In this document: piece by piece, positions 1 through 12,700 of the stretch
Layout: the number at the start of each line of letters is the position of its first letter
Position numbering within the stretch: position 1 is the first letter of the stretch
NCBI GenBank assembly: GCA_965112735.1
Contig: OZ218961.1
Location: forward strand, 124,001 to 188,000
Direction: 5' to 3'
Source: Phaeosaccion multiseriatum
Taxonomy: Eukaryota; Ochrophyta, other classes
DNA length: 64,000 nt
Made by a program: the position numbers and the translations under genes
Notes under the pieces: model-generated
The model's input: the letters and a program-made list of their open reading frames with translations, nothing else
What the model was told of the DNA's origin: nothing
Databases searched by the model: none

Positions 1-128
1 GAGGAGGGAGGAGGGGGAGGGAGAGCGTCAGCAGAGAGTGTGTGTGATTTTGCGGTGTGCGTGTGCGCACATGGTCGCAATACCCAGTCGACGGAAAGAC
101 TCATGAAACGGTTCGTTCAATGACTTAC

Positions 129-3100
129 CTGCGTCACCTCCCGACGGTCCAGGAACACGTCGGCGCTCGTGGGGATCATTTGCCTGCAGTGGATGGAGGG
201 ATGGCAGCGGATGGATGGTGCTTAGATTGATTAGTCAATGTGGCATACTCCAAAAGGGGGCAGAGAGAACACATAGAAGAACATAGAAGAACACATAAGA
301 AGAAGGGCGAAACGATCACCGTCACTCCGCCCCCCCCACCTCCTCACTGTCCTGACCCCACCCCTTACAACCCTACTCACTCCCTCACTCCCTCCCTCAC
401 TCACTCACTCACTGTACTCACTCACTCACTCACTCACTCACTCACTCACTCACTCACCCATTCCTGTACGGCTGGAACTCCGAGAAGGGCAGTCGGTGCG
501 TCATCCAGCGGTTCTCCTCCGTCTGAATCTTACATTCGAACTGCACCCCCGAGGCCTGCGATCGCTTGGTCCGGACGTACACCACGTACTCCAAGCCGTC
601 GCCAATTGCACGCAGCAGCATGCCCGAGAACTGCTGGAGGTTGAGGTCCAGAGGGGCGCTCTCTACGGCAATGTATCCGAGCAACGAGTCCGCATTGTAC
701 GACCCGAAGGTGGCCTTCTTATACACATTCGTGTTCCACTTGACGTAGGGGGAGGTCTCGGCGGGCTGCCACAGCCTTCGGTCCCTCCTGCGGCTGAAGC
801 GGAAGAGCATCTTCTTGCCCACGTACTCGGGGCCGTAGTCGTCGTACCGCACCTGAGAGTTTGAGTTTGCAGTTTATAGTGTGCAGTTTACAGTTTCAGG
901 TGTAGTGTGTAGTGGGCCCCTTTTGCCGTACCCACGTTTTCAGAGTATATGAGCAGGCAGGCGCTCGCGAGTAGTAACCCAACCTCCAAAGGCCACCCAG
1001 CCATTGACATACTCCCCCACTCCCACCCACCTGCTGGAACATCTCGATGATGTTGCGGAAGGACTCGTACTCGGCCTTGCGAGCCTCCTTGGACTGATCC
1101 GACGACTGCGCGCAGTACATGATCTTGTCCACTCCGGAGCAGGCCCTCTCCAGCGTGATGTAGTCAAGCAGGTCTCCTTGGGCATACTCCACGCCAGACC
1201 CAAGCAGGTCCAGAGTGGTGGAGGCGAGGGTACGCACCTGAGGGAGGGGGGTGAGGTGGGAAGGATGGCAGTGGATGGGTGGGTGGAAGTGAAGGGATGC
1301 AAGGGACGGGGCCGTAAAGCAACAAAACAACAGAGAGAGGGGCGACAAGCACGAGAGAATGTCAAGACACACACTCACTCACACGCACAGGAGAGGCAAA
1401 CAAAGCTTCACCCCTCCTTCCCTCCCTGCTCACAGACAGCCTGACGGGCTGACTCACCAACACGCGAACTTTGAAGCCCGCCCTGAGCAACTTGCGAACG
1501 ATGATGCGGCCTGTCCTTCCAGTTGCTCCCACCACGAGCACCACAGGTACCTCCTCTGCGCTGGCGAACTGACGAGGTGGGGAGGGGGACAAGAGGTGAT
1601 ACAGAGAGGGAGGGAGGGAGGGAGGGTGGTAAGTTGGTGATACAGAGAGGGGCGTAGAGTGAGGGGGGTACGTTCTCTCCGTCTCCGTCCCTCTCTCCAT
1701 GTGTGTTTCCCTTCTTCCCTCCCCCTCCCTCCATCCCTCCCTCCCTCCCTCCTCTGTCTCCCTCTGTCTCACCTGACTATACATGACTCTCTCATACTCC
1801 TCCATCTCAGCGTCATCGAGCCCCTCCTCCCTGGCGAGAGGGTTGGTGCCCGTGAAGGACAGCAGTGCATCTCCAATGCTCCCTCGAAGGTCCCTTCCCG
1901 CTTGAATGGCTCCTTGGAACGGGTTCAGCAACCCCCCCTGCTCGCCGTCCACGATGCCTCTCTCCTCTTGAAGCTGCTTCATGCGACGACTACGCATCAG
2001 ACGGGCGAAGGCTCTGGGACCAGAGGGAGGGGGGGGGAGGAGGAGGAGGAGGGAGACGAGACGAGAAGACGAGAGGACGAGAAGGGGAGGAAGACGAGGA
2101 GGACACGACGTTAGTCGAAGGCAAGTCCCACACAGGCAGAGAGCGCCTTAACATTTGGTGTCAGGTCCTCCCTCCCACTACTCACTCTGCGTCACCGAAG
2201 TCCCTGTCCACAGTCTTGAGCTTTCTCCTCTGTTGCGGCTGTCCGAACTCGTCCACCCCGAGATCGAAGGAGTCGTCGTCCAGCTCGCCCGCCTGTTGGT
2301 GAGACAGCAGCAGCAGATCAGTTGGTGACGGACAGGATAGGACAGGAGGGGCCAGATTCCCAACCACTCATCCACTACGCACTCACTCACCCATTCACTT
2401 AATCACATTTCTTCCCTCCCTCCCTCACCTCCCTCCCTCCCTCCCTCCCTTCTCCCCCTCCTTACCTGGAGCTTGCGGTAGAACTCCTTCTCCTCCTTGT
2501 CGGCCGCTTCGTCCCTGATCCTCTTCGCCTCCGCCTTGGCCTCTGCCAACAGCTTGGCCTTCTTCGCTCGGTCCTCCTCCACTAGCTTCTTCATCTCGGG
2601 GGTCATAGGCGTCGGCTCTCTCTTGGGAGCGGCTGGTACTGCTACAGGCTCCTCCTTCTTGGGTGCCTTGGGCTGCACGTCCTTGGGGAGGGGGGCGTAG
2701 TAGTCGTCGTACTCATCGTCGTCATAGTCATCGTACTCCTCGTAACTATTGCTGTCTCCGTACGGGCTGTTGTCCCCATAACCTCCCCCATAGCCGCCCC
2801 CCCAAGCGTCAGCCTGCGCGCCACCCCCTCCCGCACCACCATACGAGGGCTCGTCCTCCCACCCCGCGCCAGCACCACCCTTGTTCTTCTTTTTCTTCTT
2901 GCCACCGCCGTTCCAGGCCGGCTTGGAGTATTCGTCGAAATCGTCCCCTCCCTCGTCGCCCCACTCGACACTCTCCTCGTAGCCCGAGTCGTAGCCGTAG
3001 TCGTAATCGTCTTCGTATCCACCCCCTCGCCCTCCTCGAGCGGCTAGTCTGCCAAAGACTGTGCGGGCCCTCTTGCGGGTTGACGGCACCATCCCTGCTC

Positions 3101-3299
3101 CTGTCCAAATGTGTGCATTCGCTTCATGTGAACTGTCAGTCCTTTTCCTCTCACTGCTGCGACTCCCACTGCCAGCGACGCTCTTCCGGCTAAATTCCAC
3201 CCTCGAGTACAAGCCACTGGGTGCAAAGGCCCGTGTCGTGTCCAGCAAAGCCGCGGGCAACAGCAGGCACGCCAAGCCGAGCCCTCGCCCTGGAGGCAT
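129..3299 (-). CDS. HCF173: HCF173-like plastid protein (atypical SDR with CIA30 domain), 3' end missing
   Basis: Visible exons (minus strand): 3299-2466, 2292-2186, 2013-1773, 1568-1458, 1237-1031, 852-458, 183-129. All are GT-AG and in phase, giving 529 codons; the last intron runs off the left edge. The N-terminus is a signal peptide ending T-R-A-F-A-P, a red complex-plastid presequence. A roughly 250-residue acidic, Gly/Tyr/Asp-rich low-complexity region with a Lys/Glu helix follows. From about residue 400 there is a Rossmann fold (VVLVVGATGRTGRIIVRKLL, then KIMYCAQSS), interrupted after EMFQQ by a CIA30-type beta domain (from VRYDDYGPEYVG through the L-Q-Q-F-S-G and Y-V-V-Y-V-R-T segments). 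An SDR with an inserted CIA30 domain is the architecture of plant HCF173, needed for psbA mRNA translation in chloroplasts. The plastid role here is inferred from that family. The long acidic N-terminal region is not typical of plant HCF173. Confidence 0.85.
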
Positions 3300-3814
3300 G
3301 AGTACCGCTCCTTCGCGAAGAACGAAGAGTAGGAGGAGCAGAGAGCAGAGAATGCAGCGCAGTCAGGCCACCGACGAGCAGCGGTTCTGCTCCTTTCAAT
3401 ACTCCATAATCCCCTTGTCGCTACTGTGATGTGCTGTGCTTTGGTTGCGGGGAATGCGTCGCCGTTGTTTGGCGTGCGTGTTCGAGCATACAACTTGAAA
3501 CTGAAAACTGAATTTGAGTTTCAGATAAGTGGACAAATGTTTTTCCTCGCAAAATCCAAAAAGCTGTGAATTCTAACTCACGCGTGTGCGTAACATCGGC
3601 AACTCCCACAGCTCTACCCAGCGCAGCTGTGCCTCCCTTTGGCAAGTGATTAACTATCTTCCTCCCCACCGCCCAGGTTGGGTTTTGTTTGTTGTCTTCA
3701 ACAGAGGAGAGAAGCAACGCGAGTAAGAAACTTATCGGAGGGGAGGGCGAAAAGGAGAGGGTTGCCTCTCTGTCCCTGGCTGTGCCTTGGTAGATCCCCT
3801 GGTAGCAAGCGAGT
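3300..3814. promoter_or_regulatory. Divergent intergenic region between the HCF173-like and PPP phosphatase genes
   Basis: This 515-base gap lies between two start codons facing away from each other, so it must hold both promoters and 5' leaders. It contains an A/T-richer patch around 3490-3570 with repeated CTGAAA/TTTGAG words. I see no convincing TATA box and no further gene. Confidence 0.5.
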
Positions 3815-5605
3815 ATGGGGGCTTCGGAGAGCACCAGCAGTCTGCGGTCCAGCAGGAAGGGCAAGCGTAACAGTGGAGACGCCAGTGGCAGTGCTGGTAC
3901 CGCCCCCGCTGCTTCGGCCGCTGCCGCTGCGGCTGCTGCCACTGTGTCTGCCGCGAGCGCTGCTTCCACCACCACGGCCGCAGAAGCCACCAATGTGGCA
4001 GGAGCAGCAGAAGCAGACCTGCCTTCTACCCCAGCAGGAGGAGCAGCAGCAGGAGGATTTGGAGGAGGAGGGGGGGTGGGAGGAGCAGGAAGTCCGCCCC
4101 CCCGCAGAGGGAGCATAGGAAAGTCGATGTCGTCCAAGCGCTTCAAGAAGGGGGGGGCAGGGGCCACGCAGTGGAAGATCTTCAACGACCTCGACGTGCA
4201 CGACGACAAGATGATGATCGAACTTGCCGTCTTCCTGCGCCGCCTCGAGAAGGGCGCCCCCGTCCACCACCACCAGGCCGGTGGAGGGGCACATGGAGGA
4301 GGAGCAGGAGGGCTCAAGCGCAGGCCCTCCGTCAAGGCGGGCGGAGACGCCATGAAGGCCATCGATGAGGACAGCCGTGAGGGGATGGCAGTGGATGGGG
4401 AGGGCGAGGACGGGGGCGCGGCAGACATGGCGGCGGAGGCCACCCCTGCCGATTTGTTCAGCGCCACCAACACAGATGGCGACGATAATGACATGGACAT
4501 GGATCACCACACGTGGGGGAGCGGGGATGGGAGCCGGAGGGGAAGCCTCAACAGCATGGGGCAGCATAGGGGCAGTCTCATGGGCAGGTACTCGGGAACC
4601 ATCGATCTCGATAACATCCAGGTAGGTGGGTGGGTTGGTGGGTGGGTTGGTGGGTGGGTGGGTGGGGGATGGTGTGGGTGTGGGAGGGGGGGGGCGGAAT
4701 GGGTGAGTGGGAAGGAGAAAGACTTGTGATTGGTTCATTGATTCATTGGTTGGTTGGCCCCTTTCCATTTTTGATTGATTGATTTCTGATTTTTTCTCTC
4801 TCCTCACGGGCCGTAGTCCTTGTTCCACGAGCGGATGTGCGCTGAGCTTCGCGTGTTGTGTTGGCAGTGGTGAGAGGTGAACACTCCTCTCACTCCGTGT
4901 CATGTCATGTTCCATCTCCCTCCCTCTCTCTCTGTCTGTCTGACTCTCTCCCCTCACTACCTTGTAATCCCCTCCCTACCATGTAATCCCCTCCCTACCA
5001 TGTAATCCCCTCCCTACCATGTAATCCCCTCACTACCATGTAATCCCCTCACTACCATGTAATCCCCTCACTACCATGTAATCTCCTCACTACCATGTAA
5101 TCCCCTCACTACCATGTAATCCCCTCACTGCTCAAGTTGGAGGAGCGGCCCATCCCCGCCCTTGTGCGCATCGGCAGCGTGGATGTGAATCTCGGCTCGG
5201 AGTCCTCCAACCTGTCTGACTACAACCTCGGCAAGGCGCCCCCCTCCGTTGAGACCGTGCACGAAGTCGTGCAGCTCTACGCAGCAGGTTAGTAAGTCAA
5301 GGGGGTTAGTAAGTCAAGGGGTTAATCAAATCAGGAGGGAGGGGTGAGAGTGGATGGCAGCGGATGTAGGGTGTGGGTGGGTGGAGGGATGGGTGGAGAG
5401 GGTGTGGAGGAGGGAAAGAGAGGAAGGACAAAACGAAAGGTGAAGGAGAAAGAAAGAAAGAAAGAAGGAACAAGTCATTTCATTATCACATTCGAGAAGT
5501 AGCAGCAGTAAGTAGCCTTGAACTCCCAAGCAGTATGTAGCCTTCAACTCCCACCCACCGGGGTCCTGACACACATACACACACACGCACACACACACAC
5601 ACACA

Positions 5606-5646
<41 letters not shown>

Positions 5647-8600
5647 CTACCCACCCACCCACACAAGCACCCATTCCACCCATCCCTTCACCCACATACC
5701 CACCCACATACACCCATCCCCTCCCCCTCTGTCCTGACACGCCGTACGTACTTCCTTAATGACTTACTGCTTTTTTTACTTACTGCCGCCAGGGGGTCGC
5801 CTGAGCACCAAGAGTCTGCGCCGCATCCTAAGAGACGCGTATAAGGTGAGTCGTGTTACGCACAGTATCGACACTATCGACACGCAGTATCGACACTATC
5901 GACACGCAGTATCGACACTATCGTCACGCAGTATCGACACTATCGACACGCAGTGTCGTTGTGTGTGGTAGAACGACAATCCCTTGTGTGATGTGTCACT
6001 GTCTTGCAGTTGTGGTGTGGGGTATTTACAGTGAGTGCTTGGTCCTTGAGTCTGCTTGACAGTCTGCTTGACAGGCAGTTGTGTCTTTTATCTTACTTAC
6101 CATGTCGTGTGTCCCTCCCCCACCCCCGTGTATATTATATACATATTATATACATGTATTGTATTGTATGTATATATGTATATCTATGTTTGTTTGTGTG
6201 TTTGTGTTTTCGTGTGTGTGTTTGTGTGTTTGTGCCCAGGTTCTGAAGGAGCTGCCCAACGTGAGCAGGCTGAACATGTCCCCCAAGGGCAAAGTGGTGG
6301 TGGTTGGGGACCTCCATGGGCAGCTCGGTGACCTCCTGCACCTGCTGGACCACCACGGCTTCCCCGACGAGCACACCTCCTATGTCTTCAACGGAGACTT
6401 CGTTGACAGGTCGGATAGATGGCAATGGATGGGGCGGGGGTACATGGCAGTGGATGGCAGTGGATGGTTAGATGGTTAGAGTCCCCCTTTGATTTCCTCG
6501 CTTTGCCATTTGCTTGCCCTGCTTGCGCTCTTTTTGTCTCATGTGTTGCGTTTACAAGTCAGTCACATGCCGTACCTTCGTTTTCCTCCCTCTCTCCATC
6601 CCTCCCTCCCTCCCTCCCTCCCTCCCTCCTTCTCTACCTCCCTCGCTACTTCCCTCCCTCACGCCCTCTGTCTCACTCCCCCCTCCCTCCCTTCCTCCTC
6701 TCGCTTCCCCTCTCCCTCCTCCCTTCCCCCCAACGGCACTCTCTAACCACCCATGCCTAAAAACCCCACCCACTGCCATCCATCCACTGCCATCCATCCG
6801 CTGCCATGGCTCCCCTCCCCTCCCCTCCCCCCTACAGAGGTGCCATGGGTACCGAGGTGTTGGTGCTGCTGTTCATGCTTCTCGTGGTGTGGCCCGATAG
6901 AGTTACGCTCAATAGGGGCAATCACGAGGACTTTGGCCTGTGCTGCGTGTACGGCTTCCAGCAAGAGTGTCTCAGGTAGGGAGAGAGAGGCCCAAGAAAG
7001 AGGCCCAAGAAAGAGTACAAAGGCGCATGAGGATGGCAGTGGATAGGGAGAGGCCCAAAGTAGGGTAGAAAGGCTCATGAGGATGGCAGTGGATGGGACT
7101 CAGGGGGGTAGGGCTCTCTCTCTCTCACTCACTATTGCACTGACGCCCGCTTTTCTCCTCCTCCTCCTCCTCCTCCTCCCCTCCTCAGCAAGTACAATGA
7201 CGTCATCTTCAGCATGTTCAGTGAGATGTTCCGACACTTGCCGGTGAGTGGGAGGATGGCAGTGGATGGAAGGGGAAGGGGAAGGGATGGCAGTGGATGG
7301 AGGGGGATGGGTCCCTGGGTAGGGGGGGCAGTGAGGTGTCGGTCTGTGACTTACTCACTCCATACGGCTGCGGTGTGGAGGGAGGGAGGGAAGGAGGGAC
7401 GGAGGGAGGAAGGCAGACGGCTGCGGTGTGGAGGGAGGGAGGGAGGGAAGGCGGGATGGAGGGAGGGAGGGAGGGAGGACGGGAGGAAGGAAGGCAGGGA
7501 GGGAGGGAGGAAGGAAGGGAGGGAGGAAGGGAGGGAGTGAGGGAGGGAGGGATGGAGGGAGGGAGGACGGGAGGGAGGACGGGAGGGAGGAAGGAAGGAA
7601 GGCAAGGAGGGAAGGAGGACGGGAGGGAGGAAGGAAGGAAGGCAGAAGGAAGAAGGGAGGGAGGTAGGGAGGGAGGGATGGAGGGAGGGAGGACGGGAGG
7701 GAGGGAGGGAGGACGGGAGGGAGGAAGGAAGGCAGGGAGGGAGCACTTGTCCGTCCGCTCTATCTCTCCATGCGTTGTGCTTGGCCTCAATTGAATTGAG
7801 TGCGAGAGTCACTCGCACGCCCCTCTGGCCTCTCTACGCCTCCATCCACTGCCATCCCTCCTCTCGCCTCTCTACGCCTCCATCCACTGCCATCCCTCCC
7901 CTCGCCTTTCTACGCCTCCATCCACTGCCATCCCTCCCCTCGCCTCTCTACGCCTCCATCCACTGCCATCCCTCCCCTCGCCTCTCTACGCCTCCATCCA
8001 CTGCCATCCCTCCCCTCGCCTCTCTACGTCTCTCTACAGGGGTGTTACAGGGGTGTGCAGCTTGAGGGCTCGTACGAAAGAAGCGAATTCCCTCACCTCA
8101 CCTCGCCTCACCTCACCTCACCTCACCTCACCTCACCCCAACTCTCTCCCATACCATCTTCCCCGCTTGCTCTCCTCTTCCCTCTCTCTCTCCATCTCAC
8201 CCCCTTCCTCCCCCTCTCCCTCTTGGTCTCCGCCTCTCTATCCCCCCCCCCCTCTCTCTCTTCCTTTGACTCTCAGATGTGCACGCTGGTGCACGAGCGC
8301 GTGTTGGTGATCCACGGAGGCCTCTTCCACAGAGAGCACGTCACCATCAGCGACCTCGAGCAGGTATGTGTGTGTGTGTGTGTGTGCGCGCGTGGGGGGG
8401 CGTACTTGTATGTACTTACATATATGTGTGTGTGTGTGTGTCCCTATCGATGAATCAGGTGGACCGTCTGGAGTACGTGGTTCCTTCGCGACAGGACATC
8501 GAGGAAGACGAGGTAAGCGAGGGGGAAGGGGAGAGAGAGAGACGGAAGGAAAGAGGGAGAGGGAAGGACAGAGGGACGGAAAGAGGGAGAGAAGGAGGAG

Positions 8601-9651
8601 ACAGGGAGAAGGGAGGGGAAGAGGGAGCGAGGGGGCACAGAATTAGGAGAGGGGGAGGGATGGCGAGAGAGAGAGATGAAAGAGTGAGAGAGGGAGAGAG
8701 AAGAAAGAGGGAGAGAGGGAGAGAGAAGAAAGAGGGAGAGAGGGAGAGAAGAAAGAGGGAGAGAGGGAGAGAGAAGAAAGAGGGAGAGAGGGAGAGAAGA
8801 AAGAGGGAGAGAGGGAGAGAGAAGAAAGAGGGAGAGAGGGAGAGAGAAGAAAGAGGGAGAGAGGGAGAGAGAAGAAAGAGGGAGAGAGGGAGAGAGAAGA
8901 AAGAGGGAGAGAGGGAGAGAGGGAGCTCTTGCTATGTCTTGCTGCGTGTTGCTTGCTCAAACTGAACACCCGATTCTGCAAACTGAACACCCGATTCTGC
9001 AAACTGAACACCCGATTCTGCAAACTGAACACCTGATTCCTCATCTTACACTTGGCTCCCCCCCCCCCTCCGACCCTTACTCCCTCCCCCCCTCCTTCCC
9101 TTCCTCCCTCCCTCCCTCCCCCCTCCCTCCCTCCCTCCCTCCCTCCCTCCCTCCCTCCCTCCCCCCGTCCTTTCCTTGCTACACCAGAGCGGCATGTCAG
9201 ACGAGGAGCTGCGCGAGAAGGACCTTCGTACTCTGATGCACTGCGCTTTGTGGAGCGATCCCGACCTCGAGCCCTGCTTGCCGCACCCTGCTCCCAACCC
9301 CAGGGGGGCGGGAGTGCTCTTCGGACCCGATATCACCTCGCAGGTGCGTCTCTTCGTTCGTTAGGGGTGGTCGTTCTTTTTGGTCTGTACGTTAAGGGTG
9401 GTCGTTCTTTTTGGTCTGTACGTGAGGGGTGGTCGTTCTTTTTGGTCTGTACGTGAGGGGTGGTCGTTCTTTTTGGTCTGTACGTTAGGGGTGGTCGTTC
9501 TTTTTGGTCTGTACGTTAGGGGTGTTTGTTTGCTTTGATGCTGTCAAGTCTGTTGCTATTCACCTTGTGACATTTTTTACCTTGTTTGTATGTCTACGTA
9601 AGGGGTTACGTGAGGGGTTATGTAAGGGGTGGGTGGGGGGTGGGTGGCTCC

Positions 9652-9702
<51 letters not shown>

Positions 9703-12700
9703 TTTCTCTCTCTCTCTATCTCTCTCTCTTTTTATCTCTTTTATCTCTGTCGCTCTCTCTCTCTCTCTCTCGCCCTCTCTCTCTCTCTCTCGCCCTCTCT
9801 CTCTCTCTCTCTCTCTTATCTCTCTCTTTCTCTCTATCTCTTTTCTCTCTTTTATCTCTCTGTATCTCTTTTGCTCTCCATTTGGAGTGCATTCTCTAAG
9901 CCCCCCCTCTACTCTCCGCCCCCTTACGCCCTGCCTTTACCCATATGCTTGGCCTTGACCTAAGCAGTTCCTGGACGAGAACCGTCTGGACATGGTGGTG
10001 CGCAGTCATGAGTGCGTGGAGGACGGCTTCGACATGGTGAGTGAGCTACGTACTTGCTTGGCCCGTATGCTTGGCATGTGCTTGGCCCGTATGCTTGGCA
10101 TGTGCTTGGCCCGTATGCTTGGCATGTGCTTGGCCCATGTGCTTGTTAATCCACCGCTCATCGTTCCGCCACTCTTCCTCTCCCCCTTCCCCCCTCTTCC
10201 TCTCCCCCTCCCTCCCCCTCCCTCCCTCCTCCCTCCCTCCCTCCGCATCACCAAAGCCTTTCGAGGGAGACGAGGAAGGGTGCTGTGCGACAGTGTTCAG
10301 CGCGTCCAACTACGGGGGATCCATGAATAGGGGGGCCACCATGACATTCACTCTCACTGATGAGGACGATGAGGGCTTCGTGGCTGGAGGGGAGCTCGCG
10401 CAGGTACCGTGGAGGGGGGGAACGGGGGAGGGAGGAATGAGGGAGGAAGGGAGGGAGGGAGTGGGGGAGCTGTGGGTAAAGGAGGATGGCGTTGATATAA
10501 AGAAAAGCATGTATGTATAGCATTCTATATATATAGCATATATATAGCATAGAAGAGGCGAAGGATCCTTACAACCTCAAACTGAACCGAAACTCGCCCC
10601 GCACACCACACAGGAGCCCTTCGTGTACTTCACCGTGTACGATTGGCAGCTCACCAAGGCCGCGGGGGGAGGAGCAGGGAGGACGGTCCTGGAGGGATTG
10701 ACAAAGGCCAACAGACACGGTTTGAGCAGCCTCGTGTTGAGGAAGAAGAAGCTCTTGACCAATGCGTTCGAGCAGGTGGACAAGCAGGTAAGTAAGGCGG
10801 GAGTGGTGAGGGGGGGATGGAGGAGGGGAGGCGTGCATGTGGGTGTGGGTAGTGTTGTGTACGTGTGCGCGCGTTTCGGGTGGTTTGTTGGTTTTTTTGT
10901 CGGATTGGTTGGTTGGTTGGCTGGTTGGCTGGTTGGTTGGTTGGTTGATTGGTTGGTTGGTTGGTTGGTTGGTTGGTTGGTTGGTTGGTTGGCTGGCTGG
11001 TTGGTTGATTGGTTGGTTGGTTGGTTGGTTGATTTGGTTGGTTGGTTGGTTGGTTGGTTGGTTGCATTTTGGTACCTCGGTCCTTCGCTGGAAGCGTGCT
11101 TACGTTCCTTCCCTCTGGCCGTACTTACTGCCTTTCTTCTTTCCGTAAGAAGCCCCATTGCTTACTGGCTTACTTCTTACAGTAAGAAGTCCCCTTTCCC
11201 TCTCTGAGGCCTCACTCTCTCCGAGCCCGCTGTTCTCCTTCTCTCCTCCCCTGACGGACCACCTGCCCTTGATTCCTCCCCCACCCCCCCCTCCACCTCT
11301 CCCTCCCTCCCTCCCTCCCTCCCTCCCTCCCTCCCTCCCTCCCTCCCTCCCTTCCCTCCCTTCCCTCCCTCCCTTCCTCCCCCCCACCGCCCCTTAGAAG
11401 TCCGGCTGGATCTCTGTGGACAGATGGGAGCGCGTAATGTCCGAGGCGACAGGCCTGGTGCTGGCATGGCCTGCGCTCATGCCCATCCTTGTGGCAGACG
11501 AGGATAAGGACGGGGACCTCATTCACTGGCAGCGCTTCCTAAGGTATTGTGTATTTAGAGGCATATAGGAGGTGTAGGATGTCAATGGGTGGGTGTGGGT
11601 GGACGGGCGTGTGTATGTATGTGCGGCTTGATAGCGCGTTCCATTCCCCTTCGAGTAAAAGCTTATCCTATAGCGGTACACCTACCCACCTACCTGCCTA
11701 TCTACCTACCTATGCTACCTACGTACCTATCTATCTACATATACATCGGGCCCTGCACCACACACCCCAACCCCGTCTCGTACCAAGGCTAACCCCTCAC
11801 CTTCCACTGCCATCATCTGCCATCCACTGCTATCATCTGCCATCCACTGCCATCATCTGCCATCCACTGCCATCCATTGCCATCATCTACCATCCACTGC
11901 CATCATCTGCTATCCACTGCCATCCATTGCCATCATCTGCCATCGTCTGCATCATCTGCCATCCACTGCCATCATCTGCCATCCATTGCCATCATCTGCC
12001 ATCATCTGCCATCCCCCCATCACCCCCTCCACTCCCCTCCCCTCCCGCCCCCCAGCAAATTCCACGTGCAGCTTTCTCTCAAGAACACTGCAGGAGAGGT
12101 CGGCAGCACACACAAGCCCGACGGGAAGCTCCTCTTCGACGCCATGTACTCCAACAGGTATATGGGTATCAATCCCGATGTATTCGATGTTTCAGGTCGA
12201 TTGCGTCTGTCGAGGTCGGACTGAAGCTGCAACTGTTGAGCTGTATTTGATACTCCCTTCCTCCCCCCCCTCCCTCCCTCCTTCTTCCCCTCCTTCCCTC
12301 CCTCCCTCCCTCCTTCCTTCCCTCCCTCTCTCCCTCCATCTATCCATCCATCTCTCCATCCATCCATCCATCCATCCATCCCTCCTTCCTCCCCCCCACC
12401 CCCTCCCCCCAGGGATCGGCTGGAAGCAATATTCCGTTTCTTCGACGCCGATGGGAACGGAGTAATCAGCAGGGACGAGTTCCAGAGGGGGTGCGAGTTC
12501 ATCAACTCCTCAGTGCCGGAAGGTGGGTAGGGGCGTGGAGGCATATGGCGGTTGGGCGTAGTTTAAATTCAAGTTTTTTCTCCTGCGCCCAATTTCTGAA
12601 CGGAAGGAGACCTCTTTCGTGCGAATCCTTGGCCTCTCCCGGCCGCCCATACCCATCAAGTGGGGCTTGGCCCTAATAGTAGAGGAGAAGCTGGACAACA

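Noticed and set aside
3421-4957. Long minus-strand frames opposite the first PPP phosphatase exon
   Set aside because: Shadows of the GC-rich Ala/Gly-coding exon; the plus frame continues into a complete phosphatase.
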